Shown here: piece by piece, positions 17,959 through 27,157 of the stretch
Layout: each line of letters starts with the position of its first letter
Position numbering within the stretch: position 1 is the stretch's first letter
Assembly: GCF_001180185.1 (NCBI RefSeq)
Contig: NZ_CVSS01000044.1
Span: 18,540 to 82,539, forward strand
Reading direction: 5' to 3'
Length of the DNA: 64,000 nt
Origin: Candidatus Pelagibacter communis
GTDB lineage: Bacteria > Pseudomonadota > Alphaproteobacteria > Pelagibacterales > Pelagibacteraceae
The notes under the pieces: model-generated
Told to the model about the DNA's origin: nothing
The model's input: only the letters and a program-made list of their open reading frames with translations
Database searches by the model: none
Program-made: the position numbers and the translations under genes

Positions 17959-18569
17959 TTTAAATATTCAATTGTATCTACTGGTTTAAGTTTCTTATTA
18001 TTCCAAATGTAACCTGAGATAGCCAAAAAGTCTGCTTTGTTCAACAAAAGTTTTTTGTAGTTTAGATTATTTATCCCGCCTATAGCAACAACATGAATAT
18101 TAGCTGAGATTTTGAGTTTTTTTAATAATTGTAAATTCGCTTTATATTTTACTTTTTTTGTTTTTGAGGGGAAAAATGCTCCAAAGGCGATATAATCAGC
18201 ACCATCATTTATCGCGTTTCTAGCAAATTTTAATGAATTGTGACAGGTTATTCCAATAATTTTATTGTTAATTAATTCTCGAGCTTCTTTAACACTTTTA
18301 TCTTTCTGGCCCAAATGACATCCGTCAGCATTAATTTCTTTTGCTAGCCAAGGGCTATCATTTACTAAAAATTTCACATTTGTTTGTTTACAAATTTTTT
18401 TTATTTTTTTTCCAATTTCTATTTTTTTTTTTAAGGAGTAATTTTTAAATCTCATCTGAAAAAAGCTTATTTTTTTTGTTTTAAGAACTTCTTTTAGATC
18501 TCTATAAAAGTTTTTATAAACTTTATTGGGTGAGATAAGATATATAAATTTTTTCTTATTTATTCTCAA
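17955..18569 (-). CDS. thiE: Thiamine-phosphate synthase-like protein
   Basis: The 204-residue TIM-barrel protein retains FFQMRFKN (substrate strand), FLVNDSPWLAKEINADGCHLGQKD, an IGITCHN segment, DYIAFGAFFPSKTKK and VVAIGGINNLN. This is the order expected for ThiE, which joins the HMP pyrimidine and thiazole phosphate. The canonical DRxxLA reads DSPWLA here. No TPP riboswitch space exists because its start overlaps fba by 14 bases. A TenI-like role is the main alternative. Confidence 0.75.
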   Translation of the reverse strand: MRINKKKFIYLISPNKVYKNFYRDLKEVLKTKKISFFQMRFKNYSLKKKIEIGKKIKKICKQTNVKFLVNDSPWLAKEINADGCHLGQKDKSVKEARELINNKIIGITCHNSLKFARNAINDGADYIAFGAFFPSKTKKVKYKANLQLLKKLKISANIHVVAIGGINNLNYKKLLLNKADFLAISGYIWNNKKLKPVDTIEYLK

Positions 18570-19566
18570 GTTCGCTCGACCATTTTCCTTGAGCAGCTAA
18601 ACTACACATTTTAGCTCTGTGATCAAACACTGCTTGAGTGCCCTTAATATCTTGAGTATCTTTTGCCCAATGTTTTAATGCACTTTGCTGTAGAGCTCTT
18701 CCATATGAATAGGACATAATAAAATTTGTATTATTAAATTTATTTATTAGATTTAAATTTTTGGTTGCTTGAATTTCTGTTTGACCTCCAGAAAGAAAAG
18801 CTATACCAGGCACTTCTTTTGGAACCGATTCCCTTAAACACTTTACAGTAAGTTTAGCTGTGTCCTCATTTGATATTTGGTTTTTTGACTCTAATCCGGC
18901 AAGTATCATATTTGGCTTCAAAATTACTCCAGATAAATCAATTTTATGTAAAACTAACTCTTCAAAGCATTTTTTTATTACTTCTGATGTTTTATTGAAA
19001 CAATCATCTGCAGAATGATTACCATCCATTAGAACTTCAGGCTCTACTATTGGAACCATTCCACACTCTTGAACTAATGCTGCGTATCTAGCTAGCGCGT
19101 GCGCATTAGATTTAATTGAAAGTTTGCTAGGATATTTTTTTGAAATATTGTATACCCCTCTCCATTTGGTAAATTTTGCTCCAAGTTTTGAATATTCTTT
19201 TAATCTTTCTCTTAAACCGTCTAAACCTTCAGTTATTTTTTCATCTGGACTTCCTGCCATTTGTTTAGCCCCTGTGTCAACTTTTATGCCAGCTATAGAG
19301 CCTACTTCAGAAAGAAGATTTGGAATACTTTTGCCATCACTTGAATTTTGTCTAATCGTCTCGTCGTATAAAATTACTCCTCCAATAAAATCACTAGTCC
19401 CTTTTGAAGAAAATAAAGTTTCTCTAAACAAGATTCTGTTTTTAGCACTTGACTCTACATTTACACTTTGTAATCTTTTAGTCATAGTTCCGGTGCTTTC
19501 ATCAGCAGCAAGAATACCCTTACCTTTTTCTAAAATTTTGTGGGCTATTTTGTTTAACTCAGTCAT
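18556..19566 (-). CDS. fba: Fructose-bisphosphate aldolase, class I
   Basis: The 336-residue protein is a class I (Schiff base) aldolase. It has ILAADESTGTMTKRL near residues 18-32, a KWRGVYNI strand, VPIVEPEVLMDG and the lysine motif GVILKPNMILAGL, then FLSGGQTE. It interconverts fructose-1,6-bisphosphate with the two triose phosphates and needs no metal. It lies between pgk and thiE with overlapping ends, so it belongs to the tkt-gap-pgk-fba operon. Confidence 0.93.
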   Translation of the reverse strand: MTELNKIAHKILEKGKGILAADESTGTMTKRLQSVNVESSAKNRILFRETLFSSKGTSDFIGGVILYDETIRQNSSDGKSIPNLLSEVGSIAGIKVDTGAKQMAGSPDEKITEGLDGLRERLKEYSKLGAKFTKWRGVYNISKKYPSKLSIKSNAHALARYAALVQECGMVPIVEPEVLMDGNHSADDCFNKTSEVIKKCFEELVLHKIDLSGVILKPNMILAGLESKNQISNEDTAKLTVKCLRESVPKEVPGIAFLSGGQTEIQATKNLNLINKFNNTNFIMSYSYGRALQQSALKHWAKDTQDIKGTQAVFDHRAKMCSLAAQGKWSSELENK

Positions 19567-20738
19567 AAATTGAGGGCTTTTATACCAGGAATTTCTTTAC
19601 CTTCAAGATACTCTAAAAAAGCACCACCAGCAGTTGAAACAAAATTAAGTTTTTCTATCGCTTTGGTTTTATTTAACACCGCGATTGTATCTCCACCACC
19701 AGCAACAGAATAAATTTTATTTTTTAAATCACTAATTTTTTTTGCTATTGCTTTACTCCCAACTGCAAAATTAGGATTTTCAAAGTATCCTGCAGGCCCA
19801 TTCCATAATACTGTTTTGCTTTTATCCAATATTGAATAAATTAAATCGATAGTTTTTGGTCCAATATCTAAAATAATGTCATCATTTTGTATGTCGGATA
19901 ACTCTTTAATCATTGCTTTATCTTCTACCTTTTTACCAACTGCAACATCTATTGGAGATATAATTTTGCACTCATATTTTTTTGCTAAAGAGAAAATTTC
20001 GTCAATAATTAAATGATATTCTGTTTCATATATTGATTTACCAATATTGAAACCTTTATGTTTTAAAATATTATTGGCCATGCCTCCAACAAATATAAGA
20101 TTTTCGAATTTAGGAATTAAATTTTTAATCACGGTTAATTTTGTTGAAATTTTTGAACCTCCTATAATACAAGTGATTGGTCTATCAATGTTTGATGTTA
20201 CTTTACTTAATGCAGATATCTCTGTATCCATTTGTATTCCACAGTATGAAGGTAAAAATTTTGTGATTTTATCCACTGAGGCATGAGCTCTATGTGAACA
20301 AGAAAATGCATCATTAACGTATATTTCTCCTAAATTAGACAGAGTTTTGGCAAACTCTTCATCGTTTTTTTCCTCTTGCTCATAAAATCTAATATTTTCT
20401 AAAAAAATAATTTTGTCATTTTCTTTTTTGAAAATAAAATTTGAACCAAAATTAAAAATTCTTTCATCAACTAGTTCAATTTCTTTATTAAGTTTCTTTT
20501 TAAGATAATGACAAACAGGTAACATAGATAAAGATTTGTCAATTTTACCTTTAGGTCTTCCTATGTGAGAAATAATAATTATTTTTGCTTTTTTTTTTAT
20601 TAGATAATTTAAAGTAAGCAAAATCTTATCTATTCTAGTTGTATCAAGAATTTTGCCATCTTTTAATGGAACATTTAAATCAAGTCTTAACAAAACTTTT
20701 TTATTATTTAAATCATCTAAATCTTCAATTTTTTTCAT
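19563..20738 (-). CDS. pgk: Phosphoglycerate kinase
   Basis: The 391-residue protein has the conserved VLLRLDLNVPLKDGKI start, IISHIGRPKGK near residue 56, LENIRFYEQEEKND, NDAFSCSHRAHAS, IIGGSKISTKL and the C-terminal GGGDTIAVL. It interconverts 1,3-bisphosphoglycerate and 3-phosphoglycerate with ATP. Its stop overlaps the fba start by 4 bases and it follows gap after 9 bases. Confidence 0.96.
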   Translation of the reverse strand: MKKIEDLDDLNNKKVLLRLDLNVPLKDGKILDTTRIDKILLTLNYLIKKKAKIIIISHIGRPKGKIDKSLSMLPVCHYLKKKLNKEIELVDERIFNFGSNFIFKKENDKIIFLENIRFYEQEEKNDEEFAKTLSNLGEIYVNDAFSCSHRAHASVDKITKFLPSYCGIQMDTEISALSKVTSNIDRPITCIIGGSKISTKLTVIKNLIPKFENLIFVGGMANNILKHKGFNIGKSIYETEYHLIIDEIFSLAKKYECKIISPIDVAVGKKVEDKAMIKELSDIQNDDIILDIGPKTIDLIYSILDKSKTVLWNGPAGYFENPNFAVGSKAIAKKISDLKNKIYSVAGGGDTIAVLNKTKAIEKLNFVSTAGGAFLEYLEGKEIPGIKALNL

Positions 20739-20747
20739 AAGTTATCT

Positions 20748-21758
20748 TTAATTGAAGTTTTTAGATAAATAGAGTGCTATATCACACATTCGATTTGAAA
20801 AACCCCATTCATTATCATACCAGGCCGAGATTTTTCCCATATGTTTTTCTACAACATTTGTTAAAGAAGTATCGACTATCGCTGATGCCGAATTGTGATT
20901 AAAGTCAATTGAAACTAATTTTTCATGAGAAACATCTAAAATTTTTTTAAGATTCTTTTTTGAAGCAAGTTCAAAAGCTTTATTAATTTTATCTTTAGTT
21001 ATCTCTTTTTTTGTGCAAAAAACTAATTCAATCAGTGAAACATTAGGTGTGGGAACTCTCATAGCCACACCTTCCAGTTTACCTTTTAAACTTGGAATTA
21101 TTTCTCCTATAGCTTTAGAGGCACCGGTAGATGTTGGAACTATTGATTGACTCGCTGATCTTGCTCTTCTAGGATCTTTATGTGAATTATCTAAAATTCT
21201 TTGGTCACTTGTAAAAGCATGTATCGTAGTCATAAAACCTTTTTCAATTTCAAAATTTTTGTTTAAAACATTTACGACTGGAGCCAAACAATTTGTTGTA
21301 CAAGATGCTGCTGAAATAACTTGATCATCTTTAGATAAAATTTTTTCGTTTACACCATACACTATTGTTTTATCTGCATTCTTACATGGAGCTGAAACAA
21401 TTACTTTTTTGGCACCATTATTTATGTGAGCTAAGATTTTTTCTTTTGAGTTAAATTTACCAGTGCATTCAAATACATAGTCTACACCAAATTTATTCCA
21501 GTTGATTTTATCGATTGATATTTCTTGAGAAAAAGTTATTTTTTTTTTATTAATTATTAAATGTTTTTCATCAAAATTTAGATCTGCATTAAGCTTGCCG
21601 TGTATAGAGTCATACTTAATTAGTGCGCAGGTAGTTGCTGAATTTGATCTATTATTTATGTGCTGAATTTTAAGGTTTTTATTTTTACTTTCTATAATTG
21701 ATCTTATAACCATCCTGCCAATTCTGCCCATTCCATTAATACCAATTTTAATTGTCAT
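20748..21758 (-). CDS. gap: Glyceraldehyde-3-phosphate dehydrogenase, possibly NADP-preferring
   Basis: The 336-residue protein has GINGMGRIGRMVIRS at the start and the catalytic cysteine C153 in SAASCTTNCLAP. WYDNEWGFSNRM lies near the end. At the end of the second strand, where NAD-specific enzymes have aspartate (IND), this one reads INNRSN (N35, N36, R37). Loss of that acidic residue next to an arginine suggests NADP use, as in anabolic GAPDHs; this is inference. It sits between tkt and pgk. Confidence 0.94.
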   Translation of the reverse strand: MTIKIGINGMGRIGRMVIRSIIESKNKNLKIQHINNRSNSATTCALIKYDSIHGKLNADLNFDEKHLIINKKKITFSQEISIDKINWNKFGVDYVFECTGKFNSKEKILAHINNGAKKVIVSAPCKNADKTIVYGVNEKILSKDDQVISAASCTTNCLAPVVNVLNKNFEIEKGFMTTIHAFTSDQRILDNSHKDPRRARSASQSIVPTSTGASKAIGEIIPSLKGKLEGVAMRVPTPNVSLIELVFCTKKEITKDKINKAFELASKKNLKKILDVSHEKLVSIDFNHNSASAIVDTSLTNVVEKHMGKISAWYDNEWGFSNRMCDIALYLSKNFN

Positions 21759-21759
21759 T

Positions 21760-23718
21760 TTATTTTTTCATTATTTTTTTTGATTTATTCGCTATATTTG
21801 CATTTATTAAACCAAAATATTTAAAAATATCTTTATATGGAGCACTCTTTCCAAAATTATTGACCCCGAATGCAGCACCGTTTGCTCCAATATATTTTTT
21901 CCAACAATCGGTAGATCCAGCTTCTATAGATATTTTAAATTTAGTTTCATTTAAAATTTTATTTCGATATGAATTTGATTGTAAATCGAATAGCTCCATA
22001 CAAGGCATTGATATTACTTTTGAATATATTTTTTCTTTGGCCAATTTATGACTTGTTTCAATTGCCAAATTCACCTCAGAGCCACTAGCAATTATTGTTA
22101 ATCCTATTTTTTTATTTGTTCTCATTAGTTCATAAGCTCCCAAAGAACATTTATTAGTTTTTGAGTAGGTTTTTCTTACTGGTTTAAGATTTTGCCTCGT
22201 TAAAGATAAAATACTTGGAGTTTTAGAACTTTTTAAAGCATGTTCCCAACATTCAATTGTTTCAGTTCTATCAGCTGGTCTAAAAACATTTAAATTTGGT
22301 ATCGAACGTAAACCAGATAACTGTTCTATTGGTTGGTGTGTTGGGCCATCTTCTCCTAAACCGATTGAGTCATGAGTCATGACATAAATTACCCTCTTTT
22401 GCATTAATGCTGATAATCTTATTGAAGGTTTGCAATAATCAGAAAAAATTAAGAATGTGCCTCCATACGGAATTATATTACTATGGAGCGCTAGACCGTT
22501 CATCACTCCACTCATTGCATGCTCCCTTACTCCATAATGGATATAATTTCCACTGAAGTCGCCTGGTTTAATTATTTTATGATTTTTTGTTTTTGTATTA
22601 TTTGATCCCGCTAAGTCAGCAGAACCGCCAATTAATAAATTATTTTTTTTTGTTAATGCATTTAAAGTAAATTCTGAACATTTCCGCGTAGCTAGATCTT
22701 TTTTATCACTTAAAGCAATTTTTTTTTCAGTTTTTAAAATACTAGTAAAATTATTTTTTAAAAATTTATTATATTTTTTAGTGTTTTTTTTAAATTTTCT
22801 ATTCCATCTTTTTTCTTTAATTTCACCTTTTCTACCTATCTCCCTCCATTTATTAAGTAATTTTTTGGGAACTTCAAAAGGCTTATAATTCCAATTTAGT
22901 TTTTCTCTTACAAGTTTTATTTCATCAAATCCCAATGGGCTACCATGAACAGAAGCTTTACCTGATTTATTTGGTGATCCATAACCAATTTTTGTTTTAC
23001 ATGATATAATAGATGGTTTTTTTGAGTATTGAGCTTTTTTTAATGCTTGAAATATTTTTTTTTCATTATGTCCGTCTATATCAAAATAATTCCAACCATA
23101 AGATTCAAATCTTTTTTTATAATCATCTGAAACTGCAAGATTTGTTGGTCCATCTATTGAAATAGAATTATTGTCAAAAAGCATAATTAAGTTTTTAAGT
23201 TTTAAATGACCTGCGAGACTCATGGCTTCATGACTAATTCCCTCCATTAAGCACCCATCACCTGCCAGGACATACGTTTTATGATTAAGTAAATTTTTTC
23301 CTAATTTTTTTTTCAATACTTCCTCAGCTATCGCAAAACCAACAGCATTAGCTATACCCTGACCAAGAGGACCTGTTGTAGTTTCAATTCCAGTTTTTGG
23401 GTGGTACTCAGGGTGTCCAGCACAGATAGAATTCATTTGTCTAAATTTTTTAATACTGTTAATTGAAACACTTTTATATCCAGTTAAATAAAGCAAAGAA
23501 TATAAAAGCATTGATCCATGACCAGCAGATAAAATAAACCTATCTCTATTTAACCAGTCTGGATTTTTAGGATTAAAATTAAGAAAATTTTTAAATAAAA
23601 CCGTAACCACGTCAGCCATACCCATGGGCATTCCTGGGTGGCCAGAATTTGCTTTTTGAACTGCATCTATCGATAGAAATCTGATGCAATTGGCTAAATC
23701 GTAGTTTTGTTTATTCAA
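21760..23718 (-). CDS. tkt: Transketolase
   Basis: The 652-residue thiamine-diphosphate enzyme has ANSGHPGMPMGMADV near residue 19, TTGPLGQGIANAVG near 113, the TPP motif GDGCLMEGISHEA near 153-165 and, in the second domain, DSIGLGEDGPTHQPIEQL. It moves two-carbon units in the non-oxidative pentose-phosphate pathway. It is the first gene of the minus-strand carbon block. The divergent coiled-coil gene begins 54 bases away, so both promoters should lie in 23719-23771. Confidence 0.95.
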   Translation of the reverse strand: MNKQNYDLANCIRFLSIDAVQKANSGHPGMPMGMADVVTVLFKNFLNFNPKNPDWLNRDRFILSAGHGSMLLYSLLYLTGYKSVSINSIKKFRQMNSICAGHPEYHPKTGIETTTGPLGQGIANAVGFAIAEEVLKKKLGKNLLNHKTYVLAGDGCLMEGISHEAMSLAGHLKLKNLIMLFDNNSISIDGPTNLAVSDDYKKRFESYGWNYFDIDGHNEKKIFQALKKAQYSKKPSIISCKTKIGYGSPNKSGKASVHGSPLGFDEIKLVREKLNWNYKPFEVPKKLLNKWREIGRKGEIKEKRWNRKFKKNTKKYNKFLKNNFTSILKTEKKIALSDKKDLATRKCSEFTLNALTKKNNLLIGGSADLAGSNNTKTKNHKIIKPGDFSGNYIHYGVREHAMSGVMNGLALHSNIIPYGGTFLIFSDYCKPSIRLSALMQKRVIYVMTHDSIGLGEDGPTHQPIEQLSGLRSIPNLNVFRPADRTETIECWEHALKSSKTPSILSLTRQNLKPVRKTYSKTNKCSLGAYELMRTNKKIGLTIIASGSEVNLAIETSHKLAKEKIYSKVISMPCMELFDLQSNSYRNKILNETKFKISIEAGSTDCWKKYIGANGAAFGVNNFGKSAPYKDIFKYFGLINANIANKSKKIMKK

Positions 23719-23771
23719 AATTATCCTGTGTAGACTTAGAAGAATCTATTTAATATTATAAATATATATAT

Positions 23772-24095
23772 ATGAATTCTCTTATCGAAAAAGAAAAAAA
23801 ATTAAGTTTAGTTTTGTCAAAATTAAAAAACTTAAATCTTAGCAATAAAGACATAGAAAGCAGTATCGAAGATTTAAACAATAAAAAAAATCAATTAGAA
23901 ATTGAAAAAAAAGACTTAGAGGATAAATACAGAAATTTAAAAGAGGATCATGATAATTTATCAAAAAAATTAATAGAGATAAAAAACAAAGAAAAATCAG
24001 ACCAAAAAAAACAAATAGAGTTTTCTGAAAAAATTGATGAATTAAATCAAGAAACAGATACTCTATTGGAAGAGATAGATAAATGGCAAACGTAA
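23772..24095 (+). CDS. Small coiled-coil protein upstream of zapA
   Basis: The 107-residue protein is almost entirely predicted coiled coil: heptad-like leucine/isoleucine spacing with many lysines and glutamates, and no cysteine or membrane segment. It overlaps zapA by 13 bases, so translation is coupled. Alphaproteobacteria often carry a short coiled-coil ORF here (DUF4164-like), but I cannot confirm the family. A role with ZapA and the Z-ring is an inference from position. Confidence 0.65.
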   Translation: MNSLIEKEKKLSLVLSKLKNLNLSNKDIESSIEDLNNKKNQLEIEKKDLEDKYRNLKEDHDNLSKKLIEIKNKEKSDQKKQIEFSEKIDELNQETDTLLEEIDKWQT

Positions 24096-24526
24096 GTATT
24101 AAATTTAATGGCAAAGAATTTTTATTGTCCTGTGATGATGGTCAAGAGGAACACCTAGAGGAGCTTTTGATACAGTTGAACCAAAAATTTAATCAACTTA
24201 AAAATGATTTAGGAAATTTAGGTGAAAACAAATTACTTTTGATAACAGCAGTTAAGATAATGGACGAGTATTATGAGACTAAAAAAAATATTGAACAGAA
24301 GAGAGATGAACTGAAAGAACTCTCAAATAAATTTAGAGAGTTAAAGAGTTTAGTTTATGATTATAGAGATAAAAAAGAAGATGAAATAAAAAATTTGAAT
24401 GAGAAACATTATAATTTAAAATTAGAGATAGAAAACAATCAAAAAAGTTACGAAAAATTATTAGATCAAACAGCAGATGAAATATCAACTTTTCTAGAAA
24501 AAGTGAATTTAGAAAAATTATCTTAA
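24083..24526 (+). CDS. zapA: Cell division protein ZapA
   Basis: The 147-residue protein has the ZapA N-terminal domain: VSIKFNGKEFLLSCDDGQEEHLEELLIQLNQKF, then LLLITAVKIMDEYYE. A long C-terminal coiled coil follows. ZapA bundles FtsZ filaments. The coiled coil is longer than the roughly 110-residue standard form. It lies 8 bases before the 5-formyl-THF cyclo-ligase gene, the conserved neighbour. The 6S RNA gene that lies between these two in many bacteria does not fit in the gap. Confidence 0.82.
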   Translation: MANVSIKFNGKEFLLSCDDGQEEHLEELLIQLNQKFNQLKNDLGNLGENKLLLITAVKIMDEYYETKKNIEQKRDELKELSNKFRELKSLVYDYRDKKEDEIKNLNEKHYNLKLEIENNQKSYEKLLDQTADEISTFLEKVNLEKLS

Positions 24527-24534
24527 GTATATTA

Positions 24535-25080
24535 GTGAAAAAATTAGAACTCAGAAAACAATTTCTTAATTTAAGAAAAAAAAACTATAGAGCAAATTTA
24601 TCTATTAGTCCAAATAGATTTGTTAGATTTTTAAAAAAAAAAAATATAAAATCAAAAAAAGTAGGCGGTTATTTCCCTTATAATAATGAAATGAGTGTTC
24701 TAAATATTTTGGAATTTTTAGAGAAAAAAAAATATCATATTTCGTTACCAGTTATTGGTAAAAAAAATTCAATGAATTTTATTAGATGGTCTCATATTGA
24801 ACCATTAAAGATAAATAAATATGGCATACCAGAACCGTTATCTCTAAATAAAATTAAACCAGATATATTACTTATACCTTTAGTAGCCTTTGATAATAGA
24901 TTAAATAGACTTGGTTATGGAGGAGGTTTTTATGATAGGTATTTATCAAAGCTACAGAAAAATTCTAAAATTATAAAAATAGGTATAGGATTTTCTTTTC
25001 AAAAAGTTAAACATTTACCAATTAATAAGCATGATCAAAAACTTGATTATATAATTACAGAAAAAAATTTTTTTGAATGA
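24535..25080 (+). CDS. 5-formyltetrahydrofolate cyclo-ligase
   Basis: The 181-residue protein starts at GTG. It has the family pattern: an RKQFLNLRKKN start, VGGYFPYNNEMSVLNIL, then LLIPLVAFDNRLNRLGYGGGFYDRYLSKL. The GYGGGFYDR loop is diagnostic. It converts 5-formyl-THF to methenyl-THF with ATP, recycling folate. It overlaps the following ymdB gene by 4 bases. Confidence 0.92.
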   Translation: MKKLELRKQFLNLRKKNYRANLSISPNRFVRFLKKKNIKSKKVGGYFPYNNEMSVLNILEFLEKKKYHISLPVIGKKNSMNFIRWSHIEPLKINKYGIPEPLSLNKIKPDILLIPLVAFDNRLNRLGYGGGFYDRYLSKLQKNSKIIKIGIGFSFQKVKHLPINKHDQKLDYIITEKNFFE

Positions 25081-25880
25081 AAATTTTATTTTTAGGTGAT
25101 GTAGTTGGTGCTTCTGGTTGTTCAAAAATAATAGATAACTTGAAATCAGAAATAAGAAAAAACAATATTGATTTTGTAATAGTCAATGGCGAAAACTCTG
25201 CACAACAGGGTGTGGGTCTAACAAAAAAAACTTGTAATGATTTTTTTGATAGTGGAGTAAATGTTATTACATCTGGCAATCATGTTTGGGATCAAAAGGA
25301 AATAATGAGTTATATTGATAATGAGAGAAGATTGCTAAGACCTTATAATCTTTTTGAACCTTCGCCCGGGAAGGGTTTTGAAATTTTTATATCAAATAAT
25401 GGAATCAAGATTGGGGTACTGAACTTGATGGGGAATGTGTTTATGAAAAAATGTGAGGATGTATTTGAGGCTGCAAAAAATTTTTTAAAAAAACATAAAT
25501 TAAAAGAGGATTATGATTTTTTAATTGTCGATTTTCATGGAGAAATTACTAGTGAAAAAAATGCCATGGGTCATTTTTTTGATGGTAAAGCTACTCTATT
25601 GGTAGGAACTCACACCCACATCCCAACTAATGATGCTCGAATTTTGAAAAGTGGGACAGCTTATCAGACTGATGCAGGAATGTGTGGTGATTATGATTCT
25701 GTTATAGGAATGAATAAAGAAAACTCAATAAATAGATTTTTGAAAGAAAATTCATCAAAACATTTTCCAGCAGAAGGAGAAGCCACTTTAAGTGGAGTTA
25801 TTGTTGATTGTAATATAGAAACTGGATTAGCAAAGGATATAAAAAGTTATATTTTTGGAGGACAACTAAAAAATACATAA
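25077..25880 (+). CDS. ymdB: YmdB-family metallophosphoesterase
   Basis: The 267-residue protein has the metal-binding series of the TIGR00282 family: FLGDVVGASG near residues 4-13, VNGENSAQQGVGLT, SGNHVWDQKE near 71-80, VDFHGEITSEK and GTHTHIPTNDA with an AYQTDAGMCGDY segment. Homologues are phosphodiesterases acting on cyclic nucleotides. It sits between the cyclo-ligase and yebC on one transcript, with a 6-base gap to yebC. Physiological substrate unknown. Confidence 0.88.
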   Translation: MKILFLGDVVGASGCSKIIDNLKSEIRKNNIDFVIVNGENSAQQGVGLTKKTCNDFFDSGVNVITSGNHVWDQKEIMSYIDNERRLLRPYNLFEPSPGKGFEIFISNNGIKIGVLNLMGNVFMKKCEDVFEAAKNFLKKHKLKEDYDFLIVDFHGEITSEKNAMGHFFDGKATLLVGTHTHIPTNDARILKSGTAYQTDAGMCGDYDSVIGMNKENSINRFLKENSSKHFPAEGEATLSGVIVDCNIETGLAKDIKSYIFGGQLKNT

Positions 25881-25886
25881 TCTATT

Positions 25887-26612
25887 ATGGCAGGACATTC
25901 ACATTGGGCAGGCATAAAACATAAAAAAGGAAAAGCAGATAAGCAAAGATCAAAATTATTTTCTAAGCTTTCAAAAGAGATTACTGTAGCTGCAAAATTA
26001 GGAGATAAAGATCCATCAATGAATCCTCGTCTCAGATCTGCAATACAAGCAGCAAGGTCCGCTAATATGCCAAAAGATAACATAGAAAGAGCAATTGACA
26101 AATCTAATGTTAGCTCTGGTATAAATTTTGAAAATTTAAGATATGAAGGATTTGGACCTGAGAAAGTTGCTGTTATAGTGGAAGCTTTAACTGATAATAA
26201 AAATAGAACTGCATCAAATATTAGAACAATTTTTCAAAAATCAGGAGGTAGTTTAGGTACTCAGGGCTCAGCATCTCATAATTTCAATCAAATTGGCGTA
26301 ATAAAGATTAGCAAAGATGAAATTTCAGATGATGAAATTTTTGAATTAGCAACGGAGTCTGGCGCAGAGGAATGTTTAGCTAAGGATGAATTTCACGAGA
26401 TACAATGTTCAGTCAATGAAATATACAATGTAAAAAAAAATTTAGAAAAAAAAATAAACAATTTTATTTCTACTAATATTGAATGGCTGCCATTGAATAG
26501 TGTTAAAGTTTCAAAAGAAAATGAGGAAAATTTGATAAATTTTTTTGAAACACTAGAAGATGATGATGATGTACAAAATATTTTTTCTAATGCAGAATTA
26601 AAGATAAGTTAA
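25887..26612 (+). CDS. yebC: YebC/PmpR family transcriptional or translational regulator
   Basis: The 241-residue protein begins MAGHSHWAGIKHKKGKADKQR, the family signature (usually HSKWANIKH). NMPKDNIERAI and RYEGFGPEKVAVIVEALTDN follow. Family members bind DNA or act on the ribosome at difficult sequences. It overlaps the RuvC-like gene by one base (TAATG). Length is normal. Confidence 0.94.
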   Translation: MAGHSHWAGIKHKKGKADKQRSKLFSKLSKEITVAAKLGDKDPSMNPRLRSAIQAARSANMPKDNIERAIDKSNVSSGINFENLRYEGFGPEKVAVIVEALTDNKNRTASNIRTIFQKSGGSLGTQGSASHNFNQIGVIKISKDEISDDEIFELATESGAEECLAKDEFHEIQCSVNEIYNVKKNLEKKINNFISTNIEWLPLNSVKVSKENEENLINFFETLEDDDDVQNIFSNAELKIS

Positions 26613-27106
26613 TGCTAATAATTGCTATAGACCCTGGAATATCTGGATCAATATGTTTTTTTGAGGATGGCGAAATTTTAGATGTAATTGAGATGCCTAC
26701 TATGACAGAAGGCAAGAAAAATAAGAAACAAGTAAATGGATCTCAAATTTACAATGAGATTTTAAAGAAGATAAAATTGACAGATAAAAAAAATGTTAGA
26801 GTAATTATAGAACAAGTTTCAGCAATGCCAGGTCAAGGTGTAACTAGTATGTTTAACTTTGGTCAATCTTTTGGTATTTTAAAGGGTATTTGCTCAGCAA
26901 TGCAGCTTCCAATGTTTTTTGTTAGACCAGCTAAATGGAAGAAATATTTTAATTTGATAAACTCTGAAAAAGACGCAAGTAGAACAAAAGCTATAGAAAT
27001 ATTTCCTTATTTCTCCTCAAATTTAGCAAAAAAAAAGGATACAAATAAAGCGGATGCTATTTTAATCGCTAGTTATTATTATGAAACATTCAGTCTCGAT
27101 AAATAG
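26612..27106 (+). CDS. RuvC-like Holliday-junction nuclease, phage-type variant
   Basis: The 164-residue protein has an RNase H-like fold. Apparent acidic residues are D7 in AIDPGISGS, E67 in VIIEQVSAM and D148 in NKADAILIA. It sits where ruvC follows yebC in many proteobacteria. The text after DPG (ISGSICFFEDGEILDV) resembles phage and phage-like resolvases rather than standard RuvC. The ruvA and ruvB genes that usually follow are absent; tolQ comes next. It is probably the cell's resolvase, but partner helicases are not seen here. Confidence 0.75.
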   Translation: MLIIAIDPGISGSICFFEDGEILDVIEMPTMTEGKKNKKQVNGSQIYNEILKKIKLTDKKNVRVIIEQVSAMPGQGVTSMFNFGQSFGILKGICSAMQLPMFFVRPAKWKKYFNLINSEKDASRTKAIEIFPYFSSNLAKKKDTNKADAILIASYYYETFSLDK

Positions 27107-27157
27107 GATGATTTCTTAGTCAAATTGATGACACAATTGAGTGTGAGAAGATAATTT

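Noticed and set aside
24527-24534. 6S RNA between zapA and the cyclo-ligase gene
   Set aside because: The gap is eight bases, too small for 6S RNA.
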